From SLST01 sp964458555 (GTDB lineage: Bacteria; Spirochaetota; Spirochaetia; DSM-27196; SLST01), in assembly GCA_964458555.1 (NCBI GenBank), contig CAYWJH010000007.1:6410-70409 (forward strand): 64,000 bases of DNA, in the 5' to 3' direction. Positions within the stretch are counted from its first letter, which is position 1; every line of letters starts with the position of its first letter. This document shows positions 8,869-17,843 of the stretch, in pieces. The position numbers and the translations under genes are program-made. The notes beneath the pieces were generated by a model. It saw only the letters and a program-made list of their open reading frames with translations. It was not told the DNA's origin and did not search any database.

Positions 8869-9465
8869 TTACCGCCCAACGCTGCCGACATCCCGGGCCA
8901 GGATCGACATGACCTGAGTATGAGACTCGAAGACAACCCCCTGCATCCCCAAATTGCGCGCAGCTTCGACATTGTCCGCCCGATCGTCAACGAAGAGACA
9001 CTCGCCGGGCTGAACCGCCAGGGCGGACAGCACCGATCGGTAGATCCTCGGATCAGGCTTGGTGATACCGATCGCGGCGGAGACGACGATCGCGGCGAAG
9101 TCATTGCACGCCCCCAGTGCGCGCTGTCGTGCGGCGAAGAGCTCGACCGAGTCGTTCGTGAGCACGGCGAGACGGAAACCGCGGTCGCGCGCGAAATCGA
9201 TCATGCCGCGAGCCCCCGGCATCGGTGCCGCGAAGGCCTCGACGGACAGATCGGACATGGTAGGCTCGAGGCCCCTCTCGCGAAGCAACCGTGCCCAGAA
9301 CTCGTTCTCAGACAGAGCACCGGTGTCAACGTACGAACGAAGCCGACGCGCTTGGTCGAGAAGGTCGGGTTCGGACAGACCGTGTCTTGCCGCGAGCTCG
9401 CCGACCTTTGGCGCGACGGCGTCCGCGCACAGCACGCCACCCACGTCGAGCACGAGCGCATTCAT
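8869..9465 (-). CDS. HAD-superfamily hydrolase, YihX-like
   Basis: 198-residue HAD subfamily IA enzyme. Motif I is LDVGGVL: the first Asp (nucleophile) is present but the second acidic residue is Gly, as in some YihX/dehalogenase-like members. Motif II is LAVLTND, motif III the Lys of GITKPDPRIY, motif IV FVDDRADN. Likely a small-molecule phosphatase acting on a sugar phosphate from the neighbouring uptake and hydrolysis genes; this role is inferred from context. The start at 9465 overlaps the upstream stop as ATGA, so translation is coupled. Confidence 0.85.
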   Translation of the reverse strand: MNALVLDVGGVLCADAVAPKVGELAARHGLSEPDLLDQARRLRSYVDTGALSENEFWARLLRERGLEPTMSDLSVEAFAAPMPGARGMIDFARDRGFRLAVLTNDSVELFAARQRALGACNDFAAIVVSAAIGITKPDPRIYRSVLSALAVQPGECLFVDDRADNVEAARNLGMQGVVFESHTQVMSILARDVGSVGR

Positions 9466-10199
9466 CGCCGAAACCCTGGTACGAACCGATCGAATTCGCT
9501 GTCGATCTGCAGCTCGGTGCATCCGAGCGCGACGAGTCGGTCGATATCCTCGCCGGCCGGCCCGAGGGGATCGAGGCGCGGCAGGTAGTGAAAGCGGTTA
9601 ATTGATGGGATGATTCTGACCGAGCGTTCGAGCAGCTGCTCGACGAGGGGGTCGGGGAGTTGCGTTGCGTGAGCGAAGACGAACTCGCGCTCGCCGACCG
9701 AGTCGATTCCGCGCTCGCCGCGCAGGAGCTGCCGGACCGGGACGGCGGTCGTGGTGGTACCGGCGAAGAACTCCTTCGCCTTACGGGCCCCGATTACCAT
9801 CGCCGAACCGAGCATCGCCCTTGCCGTGAGCGCGTCGGAGACGGTTCGCAGGAATCGTTCGCCGGGCGCGTCGTGTTTCACATCGATCATGACATCGACC
9901 CGATCGCGGCATCGGTCCAGCATCTCGTCAAGCGTCAGGATCCAACTGCCTACCGCTCCGCGTAGCTCACCGATCGAGACATCCCGCACGCGTCGTCTAC
10001 GCAGGAAGCCACTCGCAATCGAAGGATCGTGGTAGCAGACGATCGCCCCGTCGCTCGTCTCGCGGAGGTCGATTTCGACCGCCGCGTACCCTCGTCGGAC
10101 CGCAGCGTCGAGCGCGTCTGGGCTGTTCTCGTGGTAGCGGCCTTCGACGACGCCGCCGCGGTGGGCGATGAGCCGAATGGTGTCGGCGGCGGAGCTCAT
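9462..10199 (-). CDS. Glycerophosphodiester phosphodiesterase family protein
   Basis: 245-residue GDPD-family protein that cleaves glycerophosphodiesters to glycerol-3-phosphate and an alcohol. It begins with the family signature IAHRGGVVEGRYHENSPDAL, followed by AAVEIDLRETSDG and the CYHDPS element. The metal and catalytic residues (His-Arg of HRGG, Glu-Asn, Glu-x-Asp, His-Asp) are all visible. No signal peptide, so cytoplasmic like UgpQ. It lies 4 bases after the second permease gene, an arrangement like ugp operons, and overlaps the HAD gene by 4 bases. Confidence 0.9.
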   Translation of the reverse strand: MSSAADTIRLIAHRGGVVEGRYHENSPDALDAAVRRGYAAVEIDLRETSDGAIVCYHDPSIASGFLRRRRVRDVSIGELRGAVGSWILTLDEMLDRCRDRVDVMIDVKHDAPGERFLRTVSDALTARAMLGSAMVIGARKAKEFFAGTTTTAVPVRQLLRGERGIDSVGEREFVFAHATQLPDPLVEQLLERSVRIIPSINRFHYLPRLDPLGPAGEDIDRLVALGCTELQIDSEFDRFVPGFRR

Positions 10200-10203
10200 C
10201 TGC

Positions 10204-11100
10204 CTACCCCTTCAGCCCGGTGAGCTGAATCCCCTCGACGAAGTAGCGTTGGAGAAAGACGAAGATCAGGAGAACGGGCAGGATAATCAACGTGGCGATC
10301 GCCATGTAGAGATGCATGTTCGGGATCGATTGCAACTCCTCGGCGTAGGCATCTCGGAACATGTTGAGACCCACGTTGAGCGTGTACATGTCGCTGTCCT
10401 TCAGGTAGATGAGTGGATCGACGAACTTGTTCCAATGGGACACGAACTCGAGTATCATGACCACGCCCACCGCCGGTTTCGCGAGCGGCGCCATGATAAG
10501 CCGCAAGCGCTGAGGCACGCTCGCCCCGTCAATTTTAGCCGCATCGTCAAGGTCGCGAGGGATGGTCCTGAAGAACTGTCGCATGAGGAACACCTTGGGC
10601 GCCCCGGCAGCGAGCCACCCCGGGACGATGAGCGGGACGTAGGTGTTCACGAATCCTAACCGCCACCAAATCACGAACTCGGGTATGAGCGTGACCTCGC
10701 CGGGCAGGAGCATGGAGGCGATGAGGATCGCGAAGAAGACCCGTGCGGCGGGAAAGCGAATTCGCGCCATCGCGTAGCCAGCGGCGGAGGTAGAGACGAC
10801 TGCACCGATCATCCCCATGCCTGTCACGTAGAGCGTATTGAGCAAGTAGCGCGTGAACGGGAACGCGGTCCAAGCCTGCACGTAGTTCTCGATCTGGAAG
10901 TCCCACGGAATCCACTGGAATGGCCTGACGTACAACGATTCCGGCGCCTTGAGCGACGTGATCACCATGATAAACAGCGGTAGCCCGAAAACGACCGCGA
11001 GCGCGCTGGCGAGCGTGTACCAAGGCAGCTTACGCATCCCATCGCGCAGCCGTCTGCGGGAGTCAAATTCGATGATGATTTCGGCAGCACGGTGTTCCAT
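10204..11100 (-). CDS. Carbohydrate ABC transporter permease, UgpE/MalG type
   Basis: 298-residue membrane permease of the CUT1 sugar importer class. Helices begin at about residue 30 (LASALAVVFGLPLFIMVITSLK); the cytoplasmic EAA loop reads DDAAKIDGASVPQRLRLI. The start at 11100 is preferred because GGAG lies 9 bases before it; an ATG at 11109 would abut that site. It is paired with the UgpA/MalF-type permease 12 bases upstream. With the GDPD gene following, a glycerol-phosphate or glycoside ligand is plausible, but no ATPase subunit is encoded here. Confidence 0.9.
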   Translation of the reverse strand: MEHRAAEIIIEFDSRRRLRDGMRKLPWYTLASALAVVFGLPLFIMVITSLKAPESLYVRPFQWIPWDFQIENYVQAWTAFPFTRYLLNTLYVTGMGMIGAVVSTSAAGYAMARIRFPAARVFFAILIASMLLPGEVTLIPEFVIWWRLGFVNTYVPLIVPGWLAAGAPKVFLMRQFFRTIPRDLDDAAKIDGASVPQRLRLIMAPLAKPAVGVVMILEFVSHWNKFVDPLIYLKDSDMYTLNVGLNMFRDAYAEELQSIPNMHLYMAIATLIILPVLLIFVFLQRYFVEGIQLTGLKG

Positions 11101-11112
11101 CGGTGTCATCTC

Positions 11113-12075
11113 CTACTCGTAGTAGACCCGCCGTCCGAAGACGAGGAAGTTGACGAGCGTGATACTCATCACGATCAAGAAGAGGATCCACGCGAGCGCG
11201 GATGCAAGGCCCATCCGGCTCTCACTGAAGGCCCGGATGTAGAGGTAGACCGTGTAGAAGAGCCCCGAATTAAGCGGTCCGCCCGGCGCCGATGACTCGA
11301 AGATGACGATCGGTGCGGTGAGCACCTGAAAGACCCTAATCGTTTCGATGATGAAGACGTAGAAAAGGCTCGGCGAAACGAGCGGGATCGTCACGTGCCA
11401 CAGCCGCTGCAGAGGCCGTGCACCTTCAATCCGCGCGATCTCGTACATCTGCCGAGGGATACCCTTGAGACCGGCCAGCAAAATGATCATTGCCGTGCCA
11501 ATTTCCCACACGCGCATAATCGCAAACGAAGGCAGCACCATGCGCGGGGATGCGAGCCATGGCAGCGGCTCGGCCAAGCCGAACACTCCCTGGAGCAGCA
11601 GATTAAGCGGTCCTCGCTGTGGATCGAAGACGTACAGCCAGACGAACGCTGCAGCCACGCCGGTGACCACGGACGGCAAATAGAAGATTGCACGGTAAAC
11701 GGTCACTCCACGGTGAGGCCGAGTCAGCAGAAGCGCGAGCGAGAAGGCCACAACCATGTTCAGCGGGACGGACATCAAGACAAACGAGAATGTGACCTCG
11801 AGCGCCCGACGGAAAAGCCGGTCGCGGGTAACGATGTACTCGAAGTTGTAGAGACCCACGAACTCGGCCGGGCCGAAGCCCCGCCACTCGAAGAGGCTCA
11901 TGACCAGCGAGACGATGAAAGGCCCGGCCACGAGCAGGATAATGCCGAACAACCACGGAAGACTGAGCAGATAGCCCCAGACGGCGTCCGCCCGGTTTAA
12001 GCGGTCACGGCCGAGGAAGAACCGGTACACGGCTTCAAGCCACGGTACCCGGCTCACATATGGCAGGTCTTTCAT
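11113..12075 (-). CDS. Carbohydrate ABC transporter permease, UgpA/MalF type
   Basis: 320-residue permease from the ATG at 12075, which has an AGGAGG ribosome site. Six helices are visible; the first begins about residue 33 (VWGYLLSLPWLFGIILLVAG). The EAA loop reads EIARIEGARPLQRLWHVTIP, the ATPase contact of CUT1 importers. An open frame continues upstream to 12300, but that segment is Arg/Pro-rich and not protein-like. It lies between the binding-protein gene and the second permease, all one transcription unit. Confidence 0.9.
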   Translation of the reverse strand: MKDLPYVSRVPWLEAVYRFFLGRDRLNRADAVWGYLLSLPWLFGIILLVAGPFIVSLVMSLFEWRGFGPAEFVGLYNFEYIVTRDRLFRRALEVTFSFVLMSVPLNMVVAFSLALLLTRPHRGVTVYRAIFYLPSVVTGVAAAFVWLYVFDPQRGPLNLLLQGVFGLAEPLPWLASPRMVLPSFAIMRVWEIGTAMIILLAGLKGIPRQMYEIARIEGARPLQRLWHVTIPLVSPSLFYVFIIETIRVFQVLTAPIVIFESSAPGGPLNSGLFYTVYLYIRAFSESRMGLASALAWILFLIVMSITLVNFLVFGRRVYYE

Positions 12076-12169
12076 CTCGGTCTCCTCCTGCAGGGCAACG
12101 ATGGGAAGAGCGGCCCGGCGCGCCTCCCGCGCCGGACCAGGGGGAATAGTTCTTTGCGGTTGGCTGAGA

Positions 12170-13489
12170 CTACTCGCGACGCGCCCAGAACTCGTCGAGC
12201 TCCTGCTGCGCGGTCTCCGCGTAGGTCGCCACCGCCTCTTCCGGGGTCGCCTCGTCAAAGCGAACCGCGTCGAGCATGGTGCCCCGGTCGCCGTAGGCAA
12301 GACCCTTCCGAATGATCCTCAGGCGATCGGCCTGGTCGAGGAAGACCTGGACCTGCGGCACGTCCTGCACGAAGGATTGCCAGGTTTCGGTCTCCATCGC
12401 GCTCTCGGTCATGGGAAGGTACCCGGCGTCCACCGACCAACGGGCGTGGACCTCAGGGCTGTAGAACCACGAGATGAAGTCGAGCGTCGCCTCCTCGCGC
12501 GCGTCGTTCGTCGCGAACAGCGCGAGTGATTTCTGGTACCAGCGAGAGTACTGTACGCCGGTCTCCGCGTCGCGCGGCATGGGAGCAACCCCGAGCCGAT
12601 CGTTCGAATAGGCACCGTTGGGCTCAAGGTTCCGAGCAATGTCCCATGGTCCGGTGATCTCGAAGACCATGTCCTGGGTCCCGAAGCCCTGATCGCCGAT
12701 GTCGTTCGCCGTGATTCGGTCCTCCCAAAGCATCCGGCGTATGACATGGAGCGCATCGATCATCTTCTGCCGCATCTCTTCGTCGGATACGATGAGATTG
12801 GTCTTCAGGTCCTCGCTGAGGTACTCGCCGCCCTTCTCCCAGAAGATCGTGTTGAGAACGGCCGAGTTGATCCGCGGTTCCCAACCGTATATGCCCTCGG
12901 ACGGGTTGCTGAACTGCGCGGCCGCTTCGATGAACTCGTCCCAGGTCCACGTGCCATCCGGGTCGAGAGACGGCTCCTCGATGCCGGCTTCCTGAAGCTT
13001 CTGGCGGTCGTAGAGCAGAGCCAGGCTCGAGTTCTCGAAGGGAAGCGTGATATCTTCGCCCAGGAACTGCTGCCGGTCCGCCAGCTCCGCGATCAGATCG
13101 TCACGATCGACGTGCCCGTCGTAGACGCGGTCGATGTCCATGAGCTGGCCCGCCTCGTAGTAGGCCGAACCGAAGTTCGAGATCCACGCGATGTCGGGCG
13201 GATCGCCCGCGGCAAGCGCGCCGGCGATCTTCTCCGAGCGTCGGCCACCCATGTACACCGGCATCACGAACACGTCGGCGGTGTTCTGCTCGTTGTACTC
13301 GTCGATCAGCCCGCTAAGCACACTTCCCTGGACCCCTTCAGGAGCCCAATCGTGCCAGAACTCGATCTTGACGGCACCGCTCTCGGTGGTCTCGACCTCC
13401 GGTTCCTGTGTGCCCGACGCGAACCCCGAAACGACCGTCAACGCAAAAACGGCCGCCGCGAGTGCTGTCAATCGAATGTACCTTTTCAT
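12170..13489 (-). CDS. Sugar ABC transporter substrate-binding protein, family 1
   Basis: 439-residue binding protein. Signal peptide at 1-25 ends SGFASGTQEPE. The mature part starts VKIEFWHDWAPEG and continues with GDPPDIAWISNFGSAYYEAG, typical of UgpB/MalE-type family-1 proteins. The start at 13489 has a strong GGAGGG site; ten upstream codons overlap the operator and were excluded. It is the first gene after lacI, has its own promoter and operator, and leads the permease-GDPD-HAD-glycosidase run. Confidence 0.92.
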   Translation of the reverse strand: MKRYIRLTALAAAVFALTVVSGFASGTQEPEVETTESGAVKIEFWHDWAPEGVQGSVLSGLIDEYNEQNTADVFVMPVYMGGRRSEKIAGALAAGDPPDIAWISNFGSAYYEAGQLMDIDRVYDGHVDRDDLIAELADRQQFLGEDITLPFENSSLALLYDRQKLQEAGIEEPSLDPDGTWTWDEFIEAAAQFSNPSEGIYGWEPRINSAVLNTIFWEKGGEYLSEDLKTNLIVSDEEMRQKMIDALHVIRRMLWEDRITANDIGDQGFGTQDMVFEITGPWDIARNLEPNGAYSNDRLGVAPMPRDAETGVQYSRWYQKSLALFATNDAREEATLDFISWFYSPEVHARWSVDAGYLPMTESAMETETWQSFVQDVPQVQVFLDQADRLRIIRKGLAYGDRGTMLDAVRFDEATPEEAVATYAETAQQELDEFWARRE

Positions 13490-13504
13490 GAAACCCTCCT
13501 CGTA

Positions 13505-13520
13505 GTTGAAATGTTTCAAC
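13505..13520. promoter_or_regulatory. LacI-type operator upstream of the sugar-binding protein gene
   Basis: GTTGAAATGTTTCAAC is a perfect inverted repeat of 7-base arms around a 2-base centre. It lies 15 bases upstream of the binding-protein start and just downstream of the predicted -10 box, a position where repressor binding blocks initiation. A matching element lies at 14609-14624 before the lacI gene. The regulator assignment is inference from adjacency and sequence sharing. Confidence 0.75.
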
Positions 13521-13530
13521 GTGGAGAGAG

Positions 13531-13559
13531 TACTATCCTGATCGTGAGAATCGTGTTAA
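13531..13559 (-). promoter_or_regulatory. Promoter of the sugar transporter operon
   Basis: Minus-strand TTAACA (13559-13554), 17-base spacer, ATAGTA (13536-13531). Predicted initiation near 13524 places the operator at 13505-13520 over the first transcribed bases. It sits in the 77-base gap between the lacI stop and the binding-protein start. Confidence 0.55.
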
Positions 13560-13566
13560 CGCAGAG

Positions 13567-14586
13567 TTAGAAATCGTTTAGACCGAGGGTCGACTCGCGG
13601 GCGTGGAGTTCGCTGCGTACCATCACGCGCGTAGACACGGCGGCCTCGCCCTCGATGAGCGAAACGAGTGTTCGCACCCCGCTTCGTGCCATCTCCTCGC
13701 CCGGCAGGCTGAAACTCGATAGCTGAACGCTCAGAAGCGAGGCGAACTTCTGATCGTCGAAACCGATTACCCGTACCCGACCCGGAACGTCGATTCCGCT
13801 GCGGGTGGCACGTCCGATCGCCCCGGCGGCCATCGCGTCGTTCGTGCAAAACAGACTGTCGACCTCCGGTCTCGCAGCGAGGAGCGCGGTGAGCCCCCTC
13901 GCCCCCGACGGCGCTTCGAAATCACCGTGAAAGACCAGCTCGTCGGGCAAATCAATGGAGGCCTCAGCGAGCGCACGCCGAAACCCGGCAAGCCGGTTGC
14001 GGCTCGCAGCGCGGTTCATAGGACCGACGATGATTGCCGGTCGCATCGCGCCGTGATCAAGGAGATGCCGCGCCGCGCGGTAGCCGCCGTCGACGTTGTC
14101 GCAGAGGACCGCCGGCGCGGCATCGCTAATCGGCCGATTGACTCCCACGGCGGGCACATGGAGGTGGGGGAGGCAATCGAGCGGTTCCTCGTGCGCGATG
14201 CCAGAGACGAAGAGCACGCCGTCGATCGCCTTCTTGACCAGGTGATCGACGGCTGCAGCGAGATCGTCGTCAAACTCTCGTGTCGAGTTGATCGTGAGAT
14301 GGTAGCCGCGCTCGCGGGCGGCCGATTCGGCTCCCTGAAGCATCGGAAGCATGATCGTCTCACGCCAGTCGGAGACCATCACGCTGATCGCGTTGTTGCG
14401 GACCGCCTTCAGCGCCTGTGCGTTGGGATTCGGCCGATATCTGAGCTCGCCAATCGCGCGGTGTACGCGAGCAGTTGCCGCAGGGCCAATCGGCCGCTTA
14501 CCGCTGAGTACGTAACTGACGGTCGCTACCGAGACATCAGCCGCTTTCGCGACATCGACGATCGTGGGCCTACTTCGGTTCGTCAT
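13567..14586 (-). CDS. LacI-family transcriptional regulator
   Basis: 339-residue repressor. The helix-turn-helix and hinge occupy the first 60 residues (TIVDVAKAADVSVATVSYVLSG, then RYRPNPNAQALK). The rest is a periplasmic-binding-protein-like sensor that would bind the inducing sugar. The start at 14586 puts TIVDVAK at the family's usual distance from the N terminus; an in-frame ATG at 14610 would lie inside the promoter. The sequence suggests autoregulation, because an operator copy overlaps the -35 box. Likely controls the downstream uptake operon. Confidence 0.93.
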   Translation of the reverse strand: MTNRSRPTIVDVAKAADVSVATVSYVLSGKRPIGPAATARVHRAIGELRYRPNPNAQALKAVRNNAISVMVSDWRETIMLPMLQGAESAARERGYHLTINSTREFDDDLAAAVDHLVKKAIDGVLFVSGIAHEEPLDCLPHLHVPAVGVNRPISDAAPAVLCDNVDGGYRAARHLLDHGAMRPAIIVGPMNRAASRNRLAGFRRALAEASIDLPDELVFHGDFEAPSGARGLTALLAARPEVDSLFCTNDAMAAGAIGRATRSGIDVPGRVRVIGFDDQKFASLLSVQLSSFSLPGEEMARSGVRTLVSLIEGEAAVSTRVMVRSELHARESTLGLNDF

Positions 14587-14593
14587 GCGCGAG

Positions 14594-14624
14594 AGTATAG
14601 GAGATACCATTGAATTGCTTCAAC
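14594..14624 (-). promoter_or_regulatory. lacI promoter with overlapping operator
   Basis: Minus-strand TTGAAG (14623-14618), 18-base spacer, TATACT (14599-14594). The -10 is followed by 7 bases and then the ATG at 14586, so initiation would fall at or next to the start codon (leaderless mRNA). ATTGAATTGCTTCAAC (14609-14624) matches the 13505 operator at 13 of 16 positions and covers the -35 box, suggesting autorepression. Confidence 0.6.
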
Positions 14625-14689
14625 GATCTCCAGCACCAGTTGCTGCGCGCTCACGAAACCCTCACACTCGACGTCCATCTTCTGGGGGC

Positions 14690-15559
14690 ATGGAGCTCCA
14701 GTTCCTCGGTACCGGCGCGGCCGAAGGCATCCCGCCGTTGTTCAGCCGCAACGAGCACACCGATCGCGTCCGCCGCGAAGGCGGGCCCGATCTCCGCACG
14801 CGGTCGGCATTCCGGATAGGCGACGAATACCAGATCGACTTCGGCCCGGACGCGTTCTTCCAGTCCGTGCGCTGCGGCTGCGACTACTTCGATTTGCGTC
14901 ACCTCATCGTGACGCACATGCACCACGACCACTTTCAGCTCGAGGGCGTGATGGCGAAGAATATGCCGTACGACACGAACGGCGAGCCCATCGCGATCTA
15001 CGCCAGCCGCCCCGCGATCGACTGGCTGCGCCGCGCAATACCGGCGCTCCTCGGGCGCTCCGCCGACGACGCCCACCCGCTCGGCGATCGGTATCCGCTC
15101 GTGGCGCTCGACTACTTCGGCGAGTACCGGATCGGTGAGCTCACCGTGCACACGGTGCGGGGCAACCACGTCGCGATGAGCGACGACGAATTCCCCATCA
15201 ACCCGCTGGTCACCTTCCCGAACGGGAAGCGCCTGCTCTACGCCGTGGACACCGGCTACTACGACGAGGAGAGCTGGGAGTTCCTCGCGGGTCACCGCGT
15301 GGACCGGCTCGTGATGGAGGCGACCTTCGGCGGTAGGACCGACCGCGGCGACTACCCGAGCGGCCACCTCGACGCCTTCTCGTTCGTGCGTGCCGTCGAG
15401 CGGATGGCGACAATCGGCCTCCTCGACGAGACCACGCCCATCTACGCGACGCATATCAACCCGAAGCACCCCTGGGACCATCACCAGCTCGAGTCGTTCT
15501 TTCGCAGCACCGACTTCACCATACGGATCGCCTACGACTGCCTGAAGCTGAGCGTGTAA
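14690..15559 (+). CDS. Metallo-beta-lactamase-fold hydrolase, PhnP-like
   Basis: 289-residue MBL-fold protein. It starts MELQFLGTGAAEGIPPLF, the N-terminal strand and Gly-rich turn of PhnP-type phosphodiesterases. The metal motif HMHHDH occurs near residue 80. Later metal ligands are plausible at GNHVA, YAVDTGYYD and THINPKH. PhnP cleaves cyclic ribose phosphates, but relatives act on varied substrates, so the reaction here is uncertain. The start at 14690 has a GGGGG site and begins exactly at the fold. Upstream in-frame codons lie in the lacI promoter region and were excluded. Confidence 0.8.
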   Translation: MELQFLGTGAAEGIPPLFSRNEHTDRVRREGGPDLRTRSAFRIGDEYQIDFGPDAFFQSVRCGCDYFDLRHLIVTHMHHDHFQLEGVMAKNMPYDTNGEPIAIYASRPAIDWLRRAIPALLGRSADDAHPLGDRYPLVALDYFGEYRIGELTVHTVRGNHVAMSDDEFPINPLVTFPNGKRLLYAVDTGYYDEESWEFLAGHRVDRLVMEATFGGRTDRGDYPSGHLDAFSFVRAVERMATIGLLDETTPIYATHINPKHPWDHHQLESFFRSTDFTIRIAYDCLKLSV

Positions 15560-15605
15560 GGGCACGCTCCCGCGCCCCCGCGGCCGCCGGCCGGGAGGGG
15601 ACCGC

Positions 15606-16436
15606 CTACGCCCGCCGATTCGCCGCGAGCCGGTACTGGCGCGGAGCCATGCCGTAGGAGCGCTTGAAGACGTGATAGAAGTGGCTGAGATTGTTGAACC
15701 CGGACTCCATGGCGATCTCCACGATCGGCTCGTCGGACGTGGACAGCAACTCGGCGGCGCGCGCGCACCGCAGCGACGAGAGGTAGGAGACGAAGGTCTC
15801 GCCGGTCTCTTCCTTGAACAGCGCGTGGAAATGGCTGCGGCTGAAGGGCACGAACTGCAGCACATCGTCCACCGTTACCTGGTTCACGTACTCGCGCTGC
15901 AGATAGAGGATGACGTCCTGCATGCGCGTGGTAGGCATCGGCTTGAGTCCACGGATGGGGATGGGAAAGTTTCGATCGCGCATCACGGTGATAAGGAGCT
16001 CGATGAGCTTGAGCCGCAGCGCCCACGAGTAGCCGCGGCGGCGTTCGCGAAACTCCCAGAGCATGCTCTCGAGGAGCATCGCCGAGCGCTCGGTTCCGAT
16101 CTTCGAGAGGCTGATGCGGTTCTGCTTGCGCGCGTGGAGCTTGATCACACCCAGGACGTGGAGCGCCTCGCGTTCCATCGGCACGGCCTGCGAGAACAGC
16201 TCCTCGGAAAAGAGGAGCTGTACGATCGTGAGCACGCCGCCCGCGGAGCGGATACGGCCGGCCGGATCGAGCAGGAGGTCGCCCTCCTCCACGCTTGTGC
16301 GCTCACCACCGTGGGAGAGCTCTCCGGAGCCGCTGCGAACGAAGAGAAGCTCGTGCACATCGTCGGCCTCTTCCCCGCCGGTCACGAAGTGGCGTGAGGC
16401 GACCTCGACGCCGCGGATGAAAAAGTAGAGCTTCAT
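15606..16436 (-). CDS. AraC-family transcriptional regulator
   Basis: 276 residues from the ATG at 16436. The N-terminal half is a cupin-like sensor (ELLFVRSGSGELSHGGERTSV, then EGDLLLDPAGR). The C-terminal hundred residues are a paired HTH domain: VDDVLQFVPFSRSHFHALFK, then VEIAMESGFNNLSHFYHVFK and the terminal YGMAPRQYR signature. The frame stays open to 16562, but the start at MKLYFFIRG fits the cupin fold better. It is convergent with the MBL gene and divergent from fabF; the target and effector are unknown. Confidence 0.88.
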   Translation of the reverse strand: MKLYFFIRGVEVASRHFVTGGEEADDVHELLFVRSGSGELSHGGERTSVEEGDLLLDPAGRIRSAGGVLTIVQLLFSEELFSQAVPMEREALHVLGVIKLHARKQNRISLSKIGTERSAMLLESMLWEFRERRRGYSWALRLKLIELLITVMRDRNFPIPIRGLKPMPTTRMQDVILYLQREYVNQVTVDDVLQFVPFSRSHFHALFKEETGETFVSYLSSLRCARAAELLSTSDEPIVEIAMESGFNNLSHFYHVFKRSYGMAPRQYRLAANRRA

Positions 16437-16598
16437 GGTGCAATCGTAGAGCGAGAGGAGCACGGCGGCAAGTCGCCCGCTGCGTCTCCAGCCATCGACC
16501 AGACAATCGCACAAGAACGCAGGACGATCTCGAAAGAACATCGACGTGCGCTTCGCTACCATTGAGCATCGGCACAGAGTCGAAAAGCGAGGTACGAG

Positions 16599-17843
16599 AT
16601 GAACGGTCGGCGAGTCGTCATAACGGGAACGGGCACGGTGAATCCGCTGGGGAACTCATCCGCCGAAACGTGGGAGGCGATCCTCGCGCGCCAGAGCGGG
16701 ATCGGGCCGATCACCCGGTTCGACGCGTCGGACCTGCCGGTCCGGATCGCGGGCGAGGTGCGCGACTTCGACTACACGCAGCACTACGACGAAGAGATGC
16801 TCAAGAGCGCGAAGCGGATGGACGAGTTCTGTCACTACGCCGCGGCCGCCGCGGGCGAAGCAACGCGCCAGGCGGGACTGGAGACCATCGAGGAGCGCCA
16901 CCGCATCGGGATCAGCGTGGGCAGCGGAATCGGTGGACTCAACGTGCAGCACCGGAACTCCATCGACCTCGCGACGAAGGGACACCGGCGCGTGAGCCCC
17001 TTCTACATCCCCATGTCGATCGGCAATATGGCCTCCGGGATGCTCAGCATCGCCTACGGCGTCACGGGCCCGAATCTCAGCCTCCAGACGGCGTGCGCGA
17101 CGGCGAATCACTCGATGGCGATGGCGGCGATGATCATCGGAAACGGCATGGCAGACGTCATGATCGCCGGCGGCGCGGAGGGCACGCTGACCGAGCTCGC
17201 GATCGCCGGGTTCGCGAACATGCGTGCGCTCTCCACGCGCAACGATTCGCCGCAGACCGCCTCCCGTCCGTACGACGCGAATCGCGACGGGTTCGTGCTG
17301 AGCGAGGGGGCCGCGATCCTGGTGCTCGAGGAGTACGAACACGCGAAGCGACGCGGCGCGGAGATTCTCTGCGAGGTCCTCGCGTGCGGCATGTCCGGAG
17401 ACGCGTTCCACTTCGTGCAGCCCGACCCGAAGGGCAGAGGAGCCGCCGCCTCGATGCGGATGGCCGTCGAGCAGGCGCAGATCCCGACGGATCGGATCGG
17501 CTACATCAACACCCACGGTACCTCGACACCCGCCGGCGACGTCTCAGAGCTCAACGGCATCTACGAGCTCGTCCATGACAGCGCGACCGCCACGCACGTG
17601 AGCTCGACGAAGTCGTACCACGGGCACGTCCTCGGAGCCACCGCGGGCGTCGAGGCGATCATCACCATCCACGCCATGCGCGAGGGCCTCGTTCCCGCGA
17701 ACCTCAACATCGAAACGCTCGATCCCGAGTGCCCGCCGGTTCAGCTCCCCACCGAACACGTCGAGAAGGAGATCGACGTGGCGATCTCGAACTCGTTCGG
17801 GTTCGGCGGGCACAACTCCAGCCTGACGCTCGGGCGGGTGTAG
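16599..17843 (+). CDS. fabF: Beta-ketoacyl-ACP synthase II
   Basis: 414-residue condensing enzyme of fatty-acid elongation; it joins malonyl-ACP to acyl-ACP. It starts RRVVITGTGTVNPLG. The nucleophile is the Cys at 166 in LSLQTACATANHS; the two catalytic His lie in NTHGTSTPAGD and KSYHGHVLGATAG, and the Phe gate region reads NSFGFGGHNSSL. Length matches FabF. A GAGG ribosome site precedes the start. It stands alone, without acpP or fabG neighbours, so it may be an additional copy; that cannot be decided here. Confidence 0.93.
   Translation: MNGRRVVITGTGTVNPLGNSSAETWEAILARQSGIGPITRFDASDLPVRIAGEVRDFDYTQHYDEEMLKSAKRMDEFCHYAAAAAGEATRQAGLETIEERHRIGISVGSGIGGLNVQHRNSIDLATKGHRRVSPFYIPMSIGNMASGMLSIAYGVTGPNLSLQTACATANHSMAMAAMIIGNGMADVMIAGGAEGTLTELAIAGFANMRALSTRNDSPQTASRPYDANRDGFVLSEGAAILVLEEYEHAKRRGAEILCEVLACGMSGDAFHFVQPDPKGRGAAASMRMAVEQAQIPTDRIGYINTHGTSTPAGDVSELNGIYELVHDSATATHVSSTKSYHGHVLGATAGVEAIITIHAMREGLVPANLNIETLDPECPPVQLPTEHVEKEIDVAISNSFGFGGHNSSLTLGRV

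Noticed and set aside
4985..8917. Plus-strand open frame of 1310 codons
   Set aside because: It runs antisense through the oxidoreductase and glycosidase genes and is composed of Arg/Ala/Val/His-rich sequence; no domain is visible.
12076..12300. N-terminal extension of the UgpA-type permease
   Set aside because: The extension is Arg/Pro-rich, overlaps the end of the binding-protein gene, and a strong ribosome site precedes the ATG at 12075.
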